In this document: positions 9,678 through 15,685 of the stretch, piece after piece
How the letters are laid out: every line of letters begins with the position of its first letter
How positions within the stretch are numbered: the first letter of the stretch is position 1
Assembly: GCA_043421945.1 (NCBI GenBank)
Contig: JBHOGO010000082.1
Coordinates: 1-19,835, forward strand
Source: Thaumasiovibrio sp043421945
GTDB taxonomy: Bacteria; Pseudomonadota; Gammaproteobacteria; Enterobacterales; Vibrionaceae
DNA: 19,835 bases
Direction of reading: 5' to 3'
Position numbers and translations under genes: made by a program
Notes under the pieces: model-generated
What the model was told of the DNA's origin: nothing
Seen by the model: the letters and a program-made list of their open reading frames with translations, nothing else
Databases searched by the model: none

Positions 9678-10607
9678 TTGAAATTAGCTATAACTGTTGC
9701 ACTTGTTGCGTGTAGTCTTTTCATCCCTATCACTACGGTGAGTTATGGCAGTGAGTTTGATAAGAGCCGAGTGATTGTTGGCCAGTTTGTTTATAAGCCT
9801 TACTACACTGAAGCTGGTCATGGCGTGGCTATCGACTTGCTTATTGCTGCTTTCCTCGCCGTTGATATCAAGACCGAAATTAAAATACTTCCTCTTCATA
9901 GAGCGAAGCAAAGATTAATGGACAATACCATTGATTTGTATGGTGGCGGGGGAGTCAGGAACTTTACTGAGGAAGAGAAAGCTGCGTATGGTATCGAGAT
10001 GTTTCCTTACTTCAGTTATACGCTTTCACTGGCTTATTATCGCCCAAACTTGTCGTTAAACGATGTGAAAAGGCTGGATGCTTATCAAGATGATTTGCGT
10101 ACATTACAGGGACTGACTTTTGGTAGCACCGCCGTCTACCCCGGCGAGTCAGAGCTATTAGCAGCAGGGTTAAAAATGGTCGAGTATGGTTTGAATGAGG
10201 GGGATATTAGTTATCAGCAACTGCGTATGCTAGAAAGTGGGCGCTTTGACACAACTCAGCTCACCATGTTGAGCGCGATTGCACTTATTGATGAGAGCTT
10301 TTCGGGTAATTGGTATCAATTTGGCCTGACGGCCCCATTTATGATTGAGCCTGGTATGCAATTCTATGTGACAGGGAATCCGCGCAGTGCTTACTTTCAT
10401 GCTCAATTTCGAAAGGGGCTCGATCTCATCATGGAAGGCGGAAAAGAGAGTCAATACTTCAATATTTTGGAGAGCTACTGGGGGGAAAACAATGTGCCTT
10501 ATTTCGTTTTACCAGCAAAACTACAAGTGTTTGGCGTTGCACGCCCTCTGTTAGAAAAAGCGCTTTCTTACCAACGCGATGATAATTGGCGGATTATTGC
10601 TAATTAG
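9678..10607 (+). CDS. Periplasmic solute-binding protein, SBP_bac_3-like
   Basis: The 309-residue product looks like an extracellular solute-binding protein of the amino-acid type (family 3), which captures a small ligand in the periplasm. It begins with a signal peptide (about residues 1-25, hydrophobic ALVACSLFIPITTVSYG). LVAC at residues 9-12 resembles a lipobox, but hydrophobicity continues past it, so ordinary secretion seems likelier. The mature part has the family-like opening IVGQFVYKPYY and a mid-segment YGGGGVRNFTEEE where such proteins judge charge and ligand. The only sensible start is TTG at 9678 (GGTGG about eight bases upstream), because the next in-frame ATG would remove the signal peptide. 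No permease or ATPase gene accompanies it, so it may be an orphan sensor or receptor subunit. The ligand is unknown. Confidence 0.8.
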   Translation: MKLAITVALVACSLFIPITTVSYGSEFDKSRVIVGQFVYKPYYTEAGHGVAIDLLIAAFLAVDIKTEIKILPLHRAKQRLMDNTIDLYGGGGVRNFTEEEKAAYGIEMFPYFSYTLSLAYYRPNLSLNDVKRLDAYQDDLRTLQGLTFGSTAVYPGESELLAAGLKMVEYGLNEGDISYQQLRMLESGRFDTTQLTMLSAIALIDESFSGNWYQFGLTAPFMIEPGMQFYVTGNPRSAYFHAQFRKGLDLIMEGGKESQYFNILESYWGENNVPYFVLPAKLQVFGVARPLLEKALSYQRDDNWRIIAN

Positions 10608-10732
10608 CCTCTATCTCTATTTAGCATCATTGTTAGCATGCCCAAATAATACTTTTTAAACGCCTATTTTGTTGTGTGCTCTTGCTGACTATTTACATAA
10701 TATATTGGAAAAGGGCAAACAGGTGCATAGTG
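10608..10732. other. Gap between solute-binding gene and csrB-type cluster
   Basis: AT-rich, 125 bases. No clear terminator follows the solute-binding protein gene and no gene is seen. Confidence 0.4.
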
Positions 10733-10750
10733 TGTAAGCGATCTCTCACA
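10733..10750 (+). promoter_or_regulatory. VarA/GacA-type box, RNA 1
   Basis: TGTAAG-CGATCT-CTCACA matches 11 of 12 fixed positions of the GacA/UvrY/VarA consensus TGTAAG-N6-CTTACA. Its centre is 179.5 bases upstream of the inferred start at 10921. TGTGGGA follows it at 10755-10761. Confidence 0.85.
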
Positions 10751-10815
10751 AGGTTGTGGGAAGATAAAAGGTTATCCTTCACGAAATAGCGCAGATAACG
10801 ATTTCATTTGTTTTG

Positions 10816-10828
10816 AATCAGATGCTTA
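10816..10828 (+). promoter_or_regulatory. IHF-like site, RNA 1
   Basis: AATCAGATGCTTA matches the IHF core WATCAANNNNTTR with one mismatch. It is centred 99 bases upstream of the inferred start, as in the other two copies. IHF is known to bend DNA at GacA-controlled RNA promoters; binding here is inference. Confidence 0.5.
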
Positions 10829-10907
10829 GCCACTCCTTTGTCATTGTTGAATAATTGTAATGTAAACGATTTCTTTTGAGGGTGCCGATATTTGCTGAAG
10901 TTAGGCG

Positions 10908-10913
10908 TAATAT
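10908..10913 (+). promoter_or_regulatory. -10 element of RNA 1
   Basis: TAATAT lies seven bases before the inferred start G at 10921. There is no good -35, which fits an activator-dependent promoter. Confidence 0.55.
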
Positions 10914-10920
10914 TAATGGT

Positions 10921-11324
10921 GTCGGAAGGAACTGACAAAACGGAATAGGAAGACTCAAGGGATTCGAGTTCTCAGGATGTGAAGCTGTTAATCGGGATGG
11001 ATTAACAAGTAAGGATACGAATGGACAACGACAGGATGTTGTCATAGCGCTTAGGATTAGTGCTTTGTCAGGAAGGCAAATGGACTCCTCGGGATTGAGG
11101 CTAGGATCACTTCAGGATGAAGTTAAGGATACCTCCAGGACGGAGATGTGAGTTGCAACAGGAAGTCGCAACGGGTCAGGAGACCAGTGGATTACGCTAG
11201 GAAGAGCGCATGGAAGAATGCTGAAAGGATTAGCACACTAATTATGGATTGATGCAGGGAGCATCATGCGTAGCCGGATTGCTACAAGTAAGACTTAGGG
11301 CGCATTTATTGCGCCCGCTCTTTT
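10921..11324 (+). ncRNA. csrB: CsrB-type small RNA, copy 1 (CsrA-sequestering)
   Basis: This is a predicted RNA of about 404 bases that binds many copies of the translational regulator CsrA and so relieves its repression. It begins GTCGGAAGGA. By eye it has about 15 AGGA motifs plus several GGGA and TGGA variants. Many AGGA sit in loops of short hairpins, for example CTTC-AGGAT-GAAG and CGACAGGATGTTG. The end is a terminator: GGGCGCA (11298-11304) / TGCGCCC (11310-11316), then GCTCTTTT. No long open frame crosses it. The 3' section (GATGCAGGGAGCA, then CAAGTAAGAC before the stem) is shared with copies 2 and 3. Numbering is mine; which copy corresponds to a named csrB, C or D of V. cholerae cannot be told. 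Regulation is expected through the VarS/VarA two-component system. Confidence 0.9.
11298..11324 (+). terminator. Terminator of CsrB-type RNA 1
   Basis: A 7-bp GC-rich stem with loop TTTAT, followed by GCTCTTTT. The tail GCTCTTTT is repeated after copy 2. Confidence 0.85.
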
Positions 11325-11325
11325 C

Positions 11326-11362
11326 AACGGCCAGAGAAATTACTTCTCTGGCCGTTTTCGTT
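11326..11362 (+). terminator. Second, separate terminator behind RNA 1
   Basis: A perfect 13-bp stem (AACGGCCAGAGAA / TTCTCTGGCCGTT) with loop ATTAC is followed by TTTCGTTTC. It begins two bases after the first terminator ends. Copies 2 and 3 have nothing like it. It could be a back-up, or the 3' end of a lost transcription unit. Confidence 0.65.
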
Positions 11363-11551
11363 TCTTGTCTTTCCCCTCTATCGGGCGACTCATCTTTTTT
11401 TATCTTGCAGAATGACCCTACCCAACGTTTCGCGGGGGTGGATCCCTTTTCTTTTTCAATGTTTATCTTTGTCATTTGAGCCAAGGTAACACCTACGTCA
11501 AATTGTGTTTATGACGTTGCATCTCCTTGCAGGGTGCTTAGCCACATACCT
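11363..11551. other. Spacer between RNA 1 and RNA 2
   Basis: About 190 bases, pyrimidine-rich on the plus strand. An open frame at 11249-11479 crosses the RNA 1 terminators and has no family features, so I do not call it. The 11-base string TGCTTAGCCAC at 11535-11545 also occurs at 10823-10833. Confidence 0.4.
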
Positions 11552-11569
11552 TGTAAGAGATCTCTCACA
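11552..11569 (+). promoter_or_regulatory. VarA/GacA-type box, RNA 2
   Basis: TGTAAG-AGATCT-CTCACA, one mismatch to the consensus. The inner AGATCT is itself a palindrome. Centre 179.5 bases upstream of the inferred start at 11740. TGTGGGA follows at 11574-11580. Confidence 0.85.
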
Positions 11570-11634
11570 AGAATGTGGGAGATGAATAGTTTTTTGCGTC
11601 GCAAAATAGAAATGAAAATAATAGATCTATTCTA

Positions 11635-11647
11635 AAACAATGACTTA
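11635..11647 (+). promoter_or_regulatory. IHF-like site, RNA 2
   Basis: AAACAATGACTTA matches WATCAANNNNTTR with one mismatch, centred 99 bases upstream of the inferred start. Confidence 0.5.
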
Positions 11648-11726
11648 AGTGTTTGTGGTTAAAGTGTAATCTATTAATCTAGAGAGATTTAATGAAAGAA
11701 ACATCCCGTTAAGGGGCGAAATCACC

Positions 11727-11732
11727 TATTAT
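11727..11732 (+). promoter_or_regulatory. -10 element of RNA 2
   Basis: TATTAT, seven bases before the inferred start G at 11740, with no clear -35. It aligns column by column with the -10 of copies 1 and 3. Confidence 0.6.
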
Positions 11733-11739
11733 TTTCTTC

Positions 11740-12151
11740 GTCGACAGGATGACGACAGAACGGAACAGGAACGGCTAAGGATTAGCATTCTCAGGAAGAG
11801 AAGCAGTGATTCAGGATGAATGACTGGCAAGGATGTAAATCAGGACAGCAACAGGATGTTGCAGACAGCGCCGCGGATTGGCACTGTGTCAGGATGACAA
11901 AGGAACACCCTCTAGGATAGAGGTAGGGAACCACTTCAGGATGAAGTCAGGGACACCGCCAGGATGGTCGAGAGAGTTAATCAGGATCGATTAACGAGTC
12001 AGGATGACTAGGACTACTTCAGGATGAAGTATTAGGGATAGCGCTGATGGAAGCAGCACACTGATCATGGAATGATGCAGGGAGCACCATAGTAGCTGGA
12101 TTGCTGCAAGTAAGACCTCAGGGCGCGACGCAAGTCGCGCCCGCTCTTTTT
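11740..12151 (+). ncRNA. csrB: CsrB-type small RNA, copy 2 (CsrA-sequestering)
   Basis: Predicted RNA of about 412 bases beginning GTCGACAGGA. It has about 17 AGGA motifs by eye, mostly in short hairpin loops: GTC-AGGAT-GAC, CTCT-AGGAT-AGAG, TTAATCAGGATCGATTAA, and two copies of CTTC-AGGAT-GAAG. The terminator is GGGCGCGAC-GCAA-GTCGCGCCC then GCTCTTTTT. Positions 11951-12014 are identical to 12847-12910 in copy 3, and the last 90 bases are similar in both. Expected function is titration of CsrA. No protein-coding frame explains the region. Confidence 0.92.
12121..12151 (+). terminator. Terminator of CsrB-type RNA 2
   Basis: A 9-bp stem GGGCGCGAC / GTCGCGCCC with a GCAA loop, then GCTCTTTTT. 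Confidence 0.9.
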
Positions 12152-12510
12152 AGGCTATTCACAATACCTAACCCCTTCTTTTCTTCTGCTAATACACCTT
12201 TACGCTGACCAACCTTTGCATACTCTCTATACATTGTTTTGATGCATTATCATTTCTGCGCCGTTTCTTTTCGATGCTTTTTTATCGATGCTTTCTTCTC
12301 AATGTTTTTTACATCTAGATGCTTTTTATAAATAGTTTCTAATGATGACGGCTTCTTGCTGTGCCTGTGAGATGTTGCCTTTTTCGTCAACTAGCGCCGT
12401 GCATTTTGATGACATAGCTTCTCTATATCGGTCGGTCTTTATTTTTAGGTTTAATCTACTGGTTGCATTTTGCACTAGATGCATCGCATTTCGCATATTG
12501 CCCTCATGCT
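12152..12510. other. Spacer between RNA 2 and RNA 3, with degenerate GATGCTTT repeats
   Basis: This 359-base gap is AT-rich. At about 12269-12330 a unit resembling TCGATGCTTT recurs four times with drift, every 15-20 bases. A small minus-strand frame (12326-12415) is listed separately. I see no other gene. Confidence 0.4.
12326..12415 (-). CDS. Possible 29-residue peptide
   Basis: The frame runs from ATG at 12415 to TAA at 12326-12328. The peptide begins MSSKCTALVDEKGNISQAQQ and ends EAVIIRNYL, a plausible soluble composition. GAGAAG lies only two bases before the ATG, so the ribosome-binding site is poorly spaced. I do not recognise it. It could be chance or a remnant of a larger gene. Confidence 0.2.
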   Translation of the reverse strand: MSSKCTALVDEKGNISQAQQEAVIIRNYL

Positions 12511-12528
12511 TGTGAGATATCTCTTACA
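12511..12528 (+). promoter_or_regulatory. VarA/GacA-type box, RNA 3
   Basis: TGTGAG-ATATCT-CTTACA. It matches 11 of 12 consensus positions, with the deviation in the left half rather than the right. Centre 179.5 bases upstream of the inferred start at 12699. GTGGGA follows at 12534-12539. Confidence 0.85.
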
Positions 12529-12594
12529 CAGACGTGGGACTTACTCTCTTTATTATGCGGTGCTATCTCTTACTTGCCGTTATTACTTATTTAT

Positions 12595-12607
12595 TAACAA
12601 TGACTTA
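12595..12607 (+). promoter_or_regulatory. IHF-like site, RNA 3
   Basis: TAACAATGACTTA matches WATCAANNNNTTR with one mismatch, centred 98 bases upstream of the inferred start. Confidence 0.5.
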
Positions 12608-12685
12608 TGCTTTATTTCCTCAATTGCATTCTTATGACAGGAAAGCAATTGAACCTTATTCGCTCCATTAGGTCGTGGAATCGCG

Positions 12686-12691
12686 TATTCT
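12686..12691 (+). promoter_or_regulatory. -10 element of RNA 3
   Basis: TATTCT, seven bases before the inferred start G at 12699, with no clear -35. Confidence 0.55.
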
Positions 12692-12698
12692 ACTTCTC

Positions 12699-13046
12699 GT
12701 CGTCAGGAAGATGATAACGGAACAGGAAGCGCCAAGGATTGCGGCATTCTCAGGAAGAGAATTCAGTGACTCAGGAAGAGTGGCTGACATGGATGTGAAG
12801 AGGACACCTCTAGGATAGAGGCAGGATAACTTCAGGACGAAGTCATGGACACCGCCAGGATGGTCGAGAGAGTTAATCAGGATCGATTAACGAGTCAGGA
12901 TGACTAGGACAACTTCAGGACGAAGTATACGGAAAGCGCTGAAGGATTCAGCACACTAATTATGGATGATGCAGGGAGCACCATCGTAGCAGGATAGCTG
13001 CAAGTAAGACCTAAGGGCGCGACGAAAGTCGCGCCCGTTCTTTTTT
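12699..13046 (+). ncRNA. csrB: CsrB-type small RNA, copy 3 (CsrA-sequestering)
   Basis: Predicted RNA of about 348 bases beginning GTCGTCAGGA, the shortest of the three. It has about 16 AGGA motifs by eye, many in hairpin loops (ATTCTCAGGAAGAGAAT, CTTC-AGGAC-GAAG, CTCT-AGGAT-AGAG). The terminator is GGGCGCGAC-GAAA-GTCGCGCCC then GTTCTTTTTT. It shares a 64-base identical block and the 3' section with copy 2. In places paired positions co-vary between copies, which supports conserved structure. Expected to sequester CsrA under VarA control. Confidence 0.92.
13015..13046 (+). terminator. Terminator of CsrB-type RNA 3
   Basis: A 9-bp stem GGGCGCGAC / GTCGCGCCC with a GAAA loop, then GTTCTTTTTT. 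The stem is identical to that of copy 2. Confidence 0.9.
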
Positions 13047-13201
13047 CTGCCAGTATAAATTTCTTCGTTATCGCTAATTTTTAATCATCGTTACAGCAAA
13101 CCAGCTGTCGACCTACCTATGATGTTTGTTCTCGAGGAAGCTTTTCACTCTCATGCAGGGCCTTCTCTCGTATAGCTCTTTTTCGTGACAATTATGCTTA
13201 C

Positions 13202-14224
13202 TTATTCTAAGTGGAGGTCGAGTGGTGTTTTACTTGTTCTCCCTCCTATCTCTCGTGTTAATTGAGGCACAAGATAGCCAGAGACTTTCGACATGACGTC
13301 GTGTACCAAAGCACGAGCTTCACTATCCGATACCATAAAGTGAGCAGCGCCTTGTACTTTGTCGAGAACATGCAGGTAGTAGGGCAGTATACCTGCATCA
13401 AATAGTCGATTAGAGAGCAGGGCTAGGGTATCAGCATTATCATTGATACCACGCAGCAACACACCTTGATTGAGTAGCGTTACTCCAGCATATTTTAGCC
13501 TCCCCATCGCTTCTACAAGCGCATCATCAATCTCATTCGGATGATTAATATGTGTGACCATCACGACCTGAAAGCGGCTCTTCTCTAGCATGTCGCACAG
13601 TGCGCGAGTGATACGAGATGGAATCACAACCGGTAAACGCGTATGGATCCGTAAGCGCTGTATGTGAGGGATCTGTGTTAGCGCATCGAGTAACCATTGT
13701 AGTTCGCTGTCTTTCGCCATAAGAGGATCACCGCCCGAGAGAATGACCTCATTCAGCTCGGGATGGCTTGCAATGTAGTCGAGTGACTCTTGCCACATGC
13801 GTTTACCGCCTGGGTTTTCTTTATAAGGAAAGTGGCGTCGGAAACAGTAGCGACAATTCACCGCACACCCACCTTTTAAAATGAGAAGGCAGCGGTTACG
13901 GTATTTATGGAGCAAGCCTGGTTGCTCGTTATCTTGCTCTTCAAGTGGATCCTGGCTGTAGCCATCCATGACCTGGAATTCTTCTTGAATCGGCAGAACT
14001 TGACGTAAAAGAGGATCATTGGGATTGCCCTTTTCCATTTTGTCGACAAAGCTTTTAGGCACACGCAAAGGAAATAGACGTCGAGCTTCTAACCCGCTTT
14101 GATAAGGTGCTGGATCAATATCAAGATGAGCCAGTAGCGAATGGGGATCCGTGATCGCATTCGCTAACTCTGTGAGCCAATTTTGCTCAACAGTTGATAC
14201 GTTTCGGGTTATGATATGCGGCAT
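13202..14224 (-). CDS. epmB: EF-P-(R)-beta-lysine pathway lysine 2,3-aminomutase
   Basis: EpmB is a radical-SAM, PLP-dependent enzyme that converts L-alpha-lysine to (R)-beta-lysine, the group that EpmA attaches to EF-P. The product has 340 residues (E. coli 342). The radical-SAM cluster motif is C120-AVN-C124-RY-C127 in GGCAVNCRYCFRRHFPY. SGGDPLMAKD and the LHVLDKVQGAAHFMVSD segment are conserved. The likely PLP lysine is K332 in SKTPLDLHL, by analogy with lysine aminomutase. I chose ATG 14224 (MPHIITRN) because it matches the E. coli start. The open frame runs 47 codons further, but that extension overlaps the efp coding sequence. It is divergent from efp with 33 bases between start codons, as in E. 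coli. Confidence 0.96.
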   Translation of the reverse strand: MPHIITRNVSTVEQNWLTELANAITDPHSLLAHLDIDPAPYQSGLEARRLFPLRVPKSFVDKMEKGNPNDPLLRQVLPIQEEFQVMDGYSQDPLEEQDNEQPGLLHKYRNRCLLILKGGCAVNCRYCFRRHFPYKENPGGKRMWQESLDYIASHPELNEVILSGGDPLMAKDSELQWLLDALTQIPHIQRLRIHTRLPVVIPSRITRALCDMLEKSRFQVVMVTHINHPNEIDDALVEAMGRLKYAGVTLLNQGVLLRGINDNADTLALLSNRLFDAGILPYYLHVLDKVQGAAHFMVSDSEARALVHDVMSKVSGYLVPQLTREIGGRTSKTPLDLHLE

Positions 14225-14257
14225 TAAATTTAACTCGAAGAATAGAAAGAGGAAAAG

Positions 14258-14824
14258 ATGGCGACTGTTAGCACTAATGAGTTTAAGGGCGGTCTTAAAA
14301 TTATGCTTGATAATGAGCCTTGTGTCATTCTCGAAAACGAGTATGTGAAGCCAGGTAAAGGTCAAGCGTTCAACCGCGTTAAAATCCGTAAGCTGCTTTC
14401 TGGTAAAGTGCTAGAGAAAACTTTCAAATCAGGTGAGTCTGTTGAAGTTGCAGACGTCATGGATATCGAGTTGGACTATCTTTACAACGATGGTGAATTC
14501 TACCACTTTATGAACAACGAAACCTTTGAGCAAATCGGCGCTGATGTTAAAGCAGTTGGCGATAATGCAAAATGGTTAGTTGAAAACAATACTTGTACGC
14601 TAACACTGTGGAACGGTAACCCAATTACGGTGACACCTGAAAACTTTGTAGAGCTAGAAGTAACAGAAACAGATCCTGGTCTAAAAGGTGATACTCAAGG
14701 TACTGGTGGTAAACCAGCGACGTTAATCACTGGCGCTGTCGTTCGTGTTCCACTATTCATCCAAATCGGTGAAATCGTTAGAGTTGATACACGTTCAGCT
14801 GAATACGTCGGTCGTGTGAAGTAA
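14258..14824 (+). CDS. efp: Translation elongation factor P
   Basis: EF-P binds between the ribosomal P and E sites and speeds peptide-bond formation at consecutive prolines. The product has 188 residues, as in E. coli. The modified lysine is K34 in the loop KPGKGQ, the substrate of EpmA with beta-lysine made by EpmB. Both enzymes are encoded in this window. The three-domain length and conserved LKGDTQGTGGKPATL segment are intact. AGAGGAA lies just upstream of ATG 14258. A strong terminator follows. No anomaly seen. Confidence 0.98.
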   Translation: MATVSTNEFKGGLKIMLDNEPCVILENEYVKPGKGQAFNRVKIRKLLSGKVLEKTFKSGESVEVADVMDIELDYLYNDGEFYHFMNNETFEQIGADVKAVGDNAKWLVENNTCTLTLWNGNPITVTPENFVELEVTETDPGLKGDTQGTGGKPATLITGAVVRVPLFIQIGEIVRVDTRSAEYVGRVK

Positions 14825-14844
14825 TTCGCATACTGAGATATCAA

Positions 14845-14872
14845 AAAGGCCGCTTATGCGGCCTTTATTTTT
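14845..14872 (+). terminator. Rho-independent terminator of efp
   Basis: AAAGGCCGC / GCGGCCTTT with a TTAT loop, followed by ATTTTT. The run of A before it makes it able to act in both directions. Confidence 0.88.
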
Positions 14873-14875
14873 AGA

Positions 14876-14906
14876 AATAAAAACACCGCCTGTTGGCGGT
14901 GTTTTT
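14876..14906 (-). terminator. Rho-independent terminator of the frd operon, bidirectional
   Basis: AAACACCGCC (14881-14890) and GGCGGTGTTT (14895-14904) form a 10-bp stem. On the minus strand a T-rich tail follows (TTTTTATTTC), ending frdABCD. On the plus strand it also has TTTTTT and could back up efp. Confidence 0.85.
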
Positions 14907-14926
14907 TCATTCATTTTCGGGTGGGG

Positions 14927-15289
14927 TTACACCATGAAAACGAAGACAACAGCAAGGATAGAAACGGTGTACGCCGCTACGTAGCATGCAATCTTACCTA
15001 CCACACCAGTGTGGAACTTAAGGTCGTGCATACCGTGATGTAGACGGTGCATAGCATGCCACATCGGTAATGCGAGTGTACCGACAGTGAACGCCATACC
15101 AATCCAGCTGCTAACGAAAGCACTAACGCGCTCGTAGCTCAATGCTTCTGCACTGATAATGCCCATTGGCACTAGGATGCCCATCACTAAAATGGTGATA
15201 GGGGTAATCATTGCAAACCAAGTACCACCGGCACCAAATAGGCCCCACCATACTGGCTCGTCTGAACGTTTAGGATTGCGATTAACCAC
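14927..15289 (-). CDS. frdD: Fumarate reductase membrane anchor subunit D
   Basis: FrdD and FrdC anchor the FrdAB catalytic dimer to the inner face of the cytoplasmic membrane and bind menaquinone. The product has 120 residues (E. coli 119), beginning MVNRNPKRSDEPVWWGLFGAGG, closely similar to E. coli. Three hydrophobic segments lie at about residues 22-45, 61-80 and 97-119, and HRLHHGMHDLK sits between the last two. It is the last gene of frdABCD, ten bases after frdC, with the operon terminator 20-50 bases downstream. Confidence 0.96.
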   Translation of the reverse strand: MVNRNPKRSDEPVWWGLFGAGGTWFAMITPITILVMGILVPMGIISAEALSYERVSAFVSSWIGMAFTVGTLALPMWHAMHRLHHGMHDLKFHTGVVGKIACYVAAYTVSILAVVFVFMV

Positions 15290-15299
15290 AATGAACTCC

Positions 15300-15683
15300 T
15301 TAAACCAGAACTAGAACAATAAGTGAGATAGCGGCGACCGCTGCCCACTGACCAAGCACAACCACTTTAGTATCTAGCGCTTTGCCTTTGATTTTAATTG
15401 GCATCACTTGTGGCATCATGCTGAAGAATGTTTGTGCGTGGAACAGGCTACCCGCCAACGCAACAATGTTAATTGCGACGATCACTGGGTTTTGCATGAA
15501 GCCTAACCAGCTTTCCCATGCTGCTTCACCCACGACAAGGCTTCCTAGACCAACCGTCAGGAAGAGGGTAAAGAGGATCAGCGGAATAACAGTTGCTTCA
15601 CGCGCCATGTAAAATCGGTAGAAAGGGTGATCTTTCCACCAAGTACGTTTCATTTCGCGAACGTAAGGCTTACGATTGCTCAT
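15300..15683 (-). CDS. frdC: Fumarate reductase membrane anchor subunit C
   Basis: The second membrane anchor and quinone-binding subunit. The product has 127 residues (E. coli 131), with the conserved N-terminus RKPYVREMKRTWWKDHPFYRFYMAREATV and three hydrophobic helices at about residues 30-52, 65-88 and 105-127. ATG 15683 lies two bases after the frdB stop, suggesting coupled translation. Confidence 0.96.
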   Translation of the reverse strand: MSNRKPYVREMKRTWWKDHPFYRFYMAREATVIPLILFTLFLTVGLGSLVVGEAAWESWLGFMQNPVIVAINIVALAGSLFHAQTFFSMMPQVMPIKIKGKALDTKVVVLGQWAAVAAISLIVLVLV

Positions 15684-15685
15684 GA

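Noticed and set aside
11242..11484. Opposed open frames of 76 and 80 codons after RNA 1
   Set aside because: Both cross the two terminators and have no recognisable features; they look like by-products of the hairpins.
10823..11545. 11-base string TGCTTAGCCAC present at 10823 and 11535
   Set aside because: It lies at different places relative to the boxes and starts, so it is probably chance.
10921..13046. CRISPR array or coding repeats suggested by recurring AGGA text
   Set aside because: There is no fixed-length direct repeat with unique spacers and no long frame; the motifs sit in loops of small hairpins ahead of terminators, as in CsrB RNAs.
14225..14365. Upstream extension of epmB (47 codons)
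   Set aside because: It runs into efp coding sequence and does not match the EpmB N-terminus.
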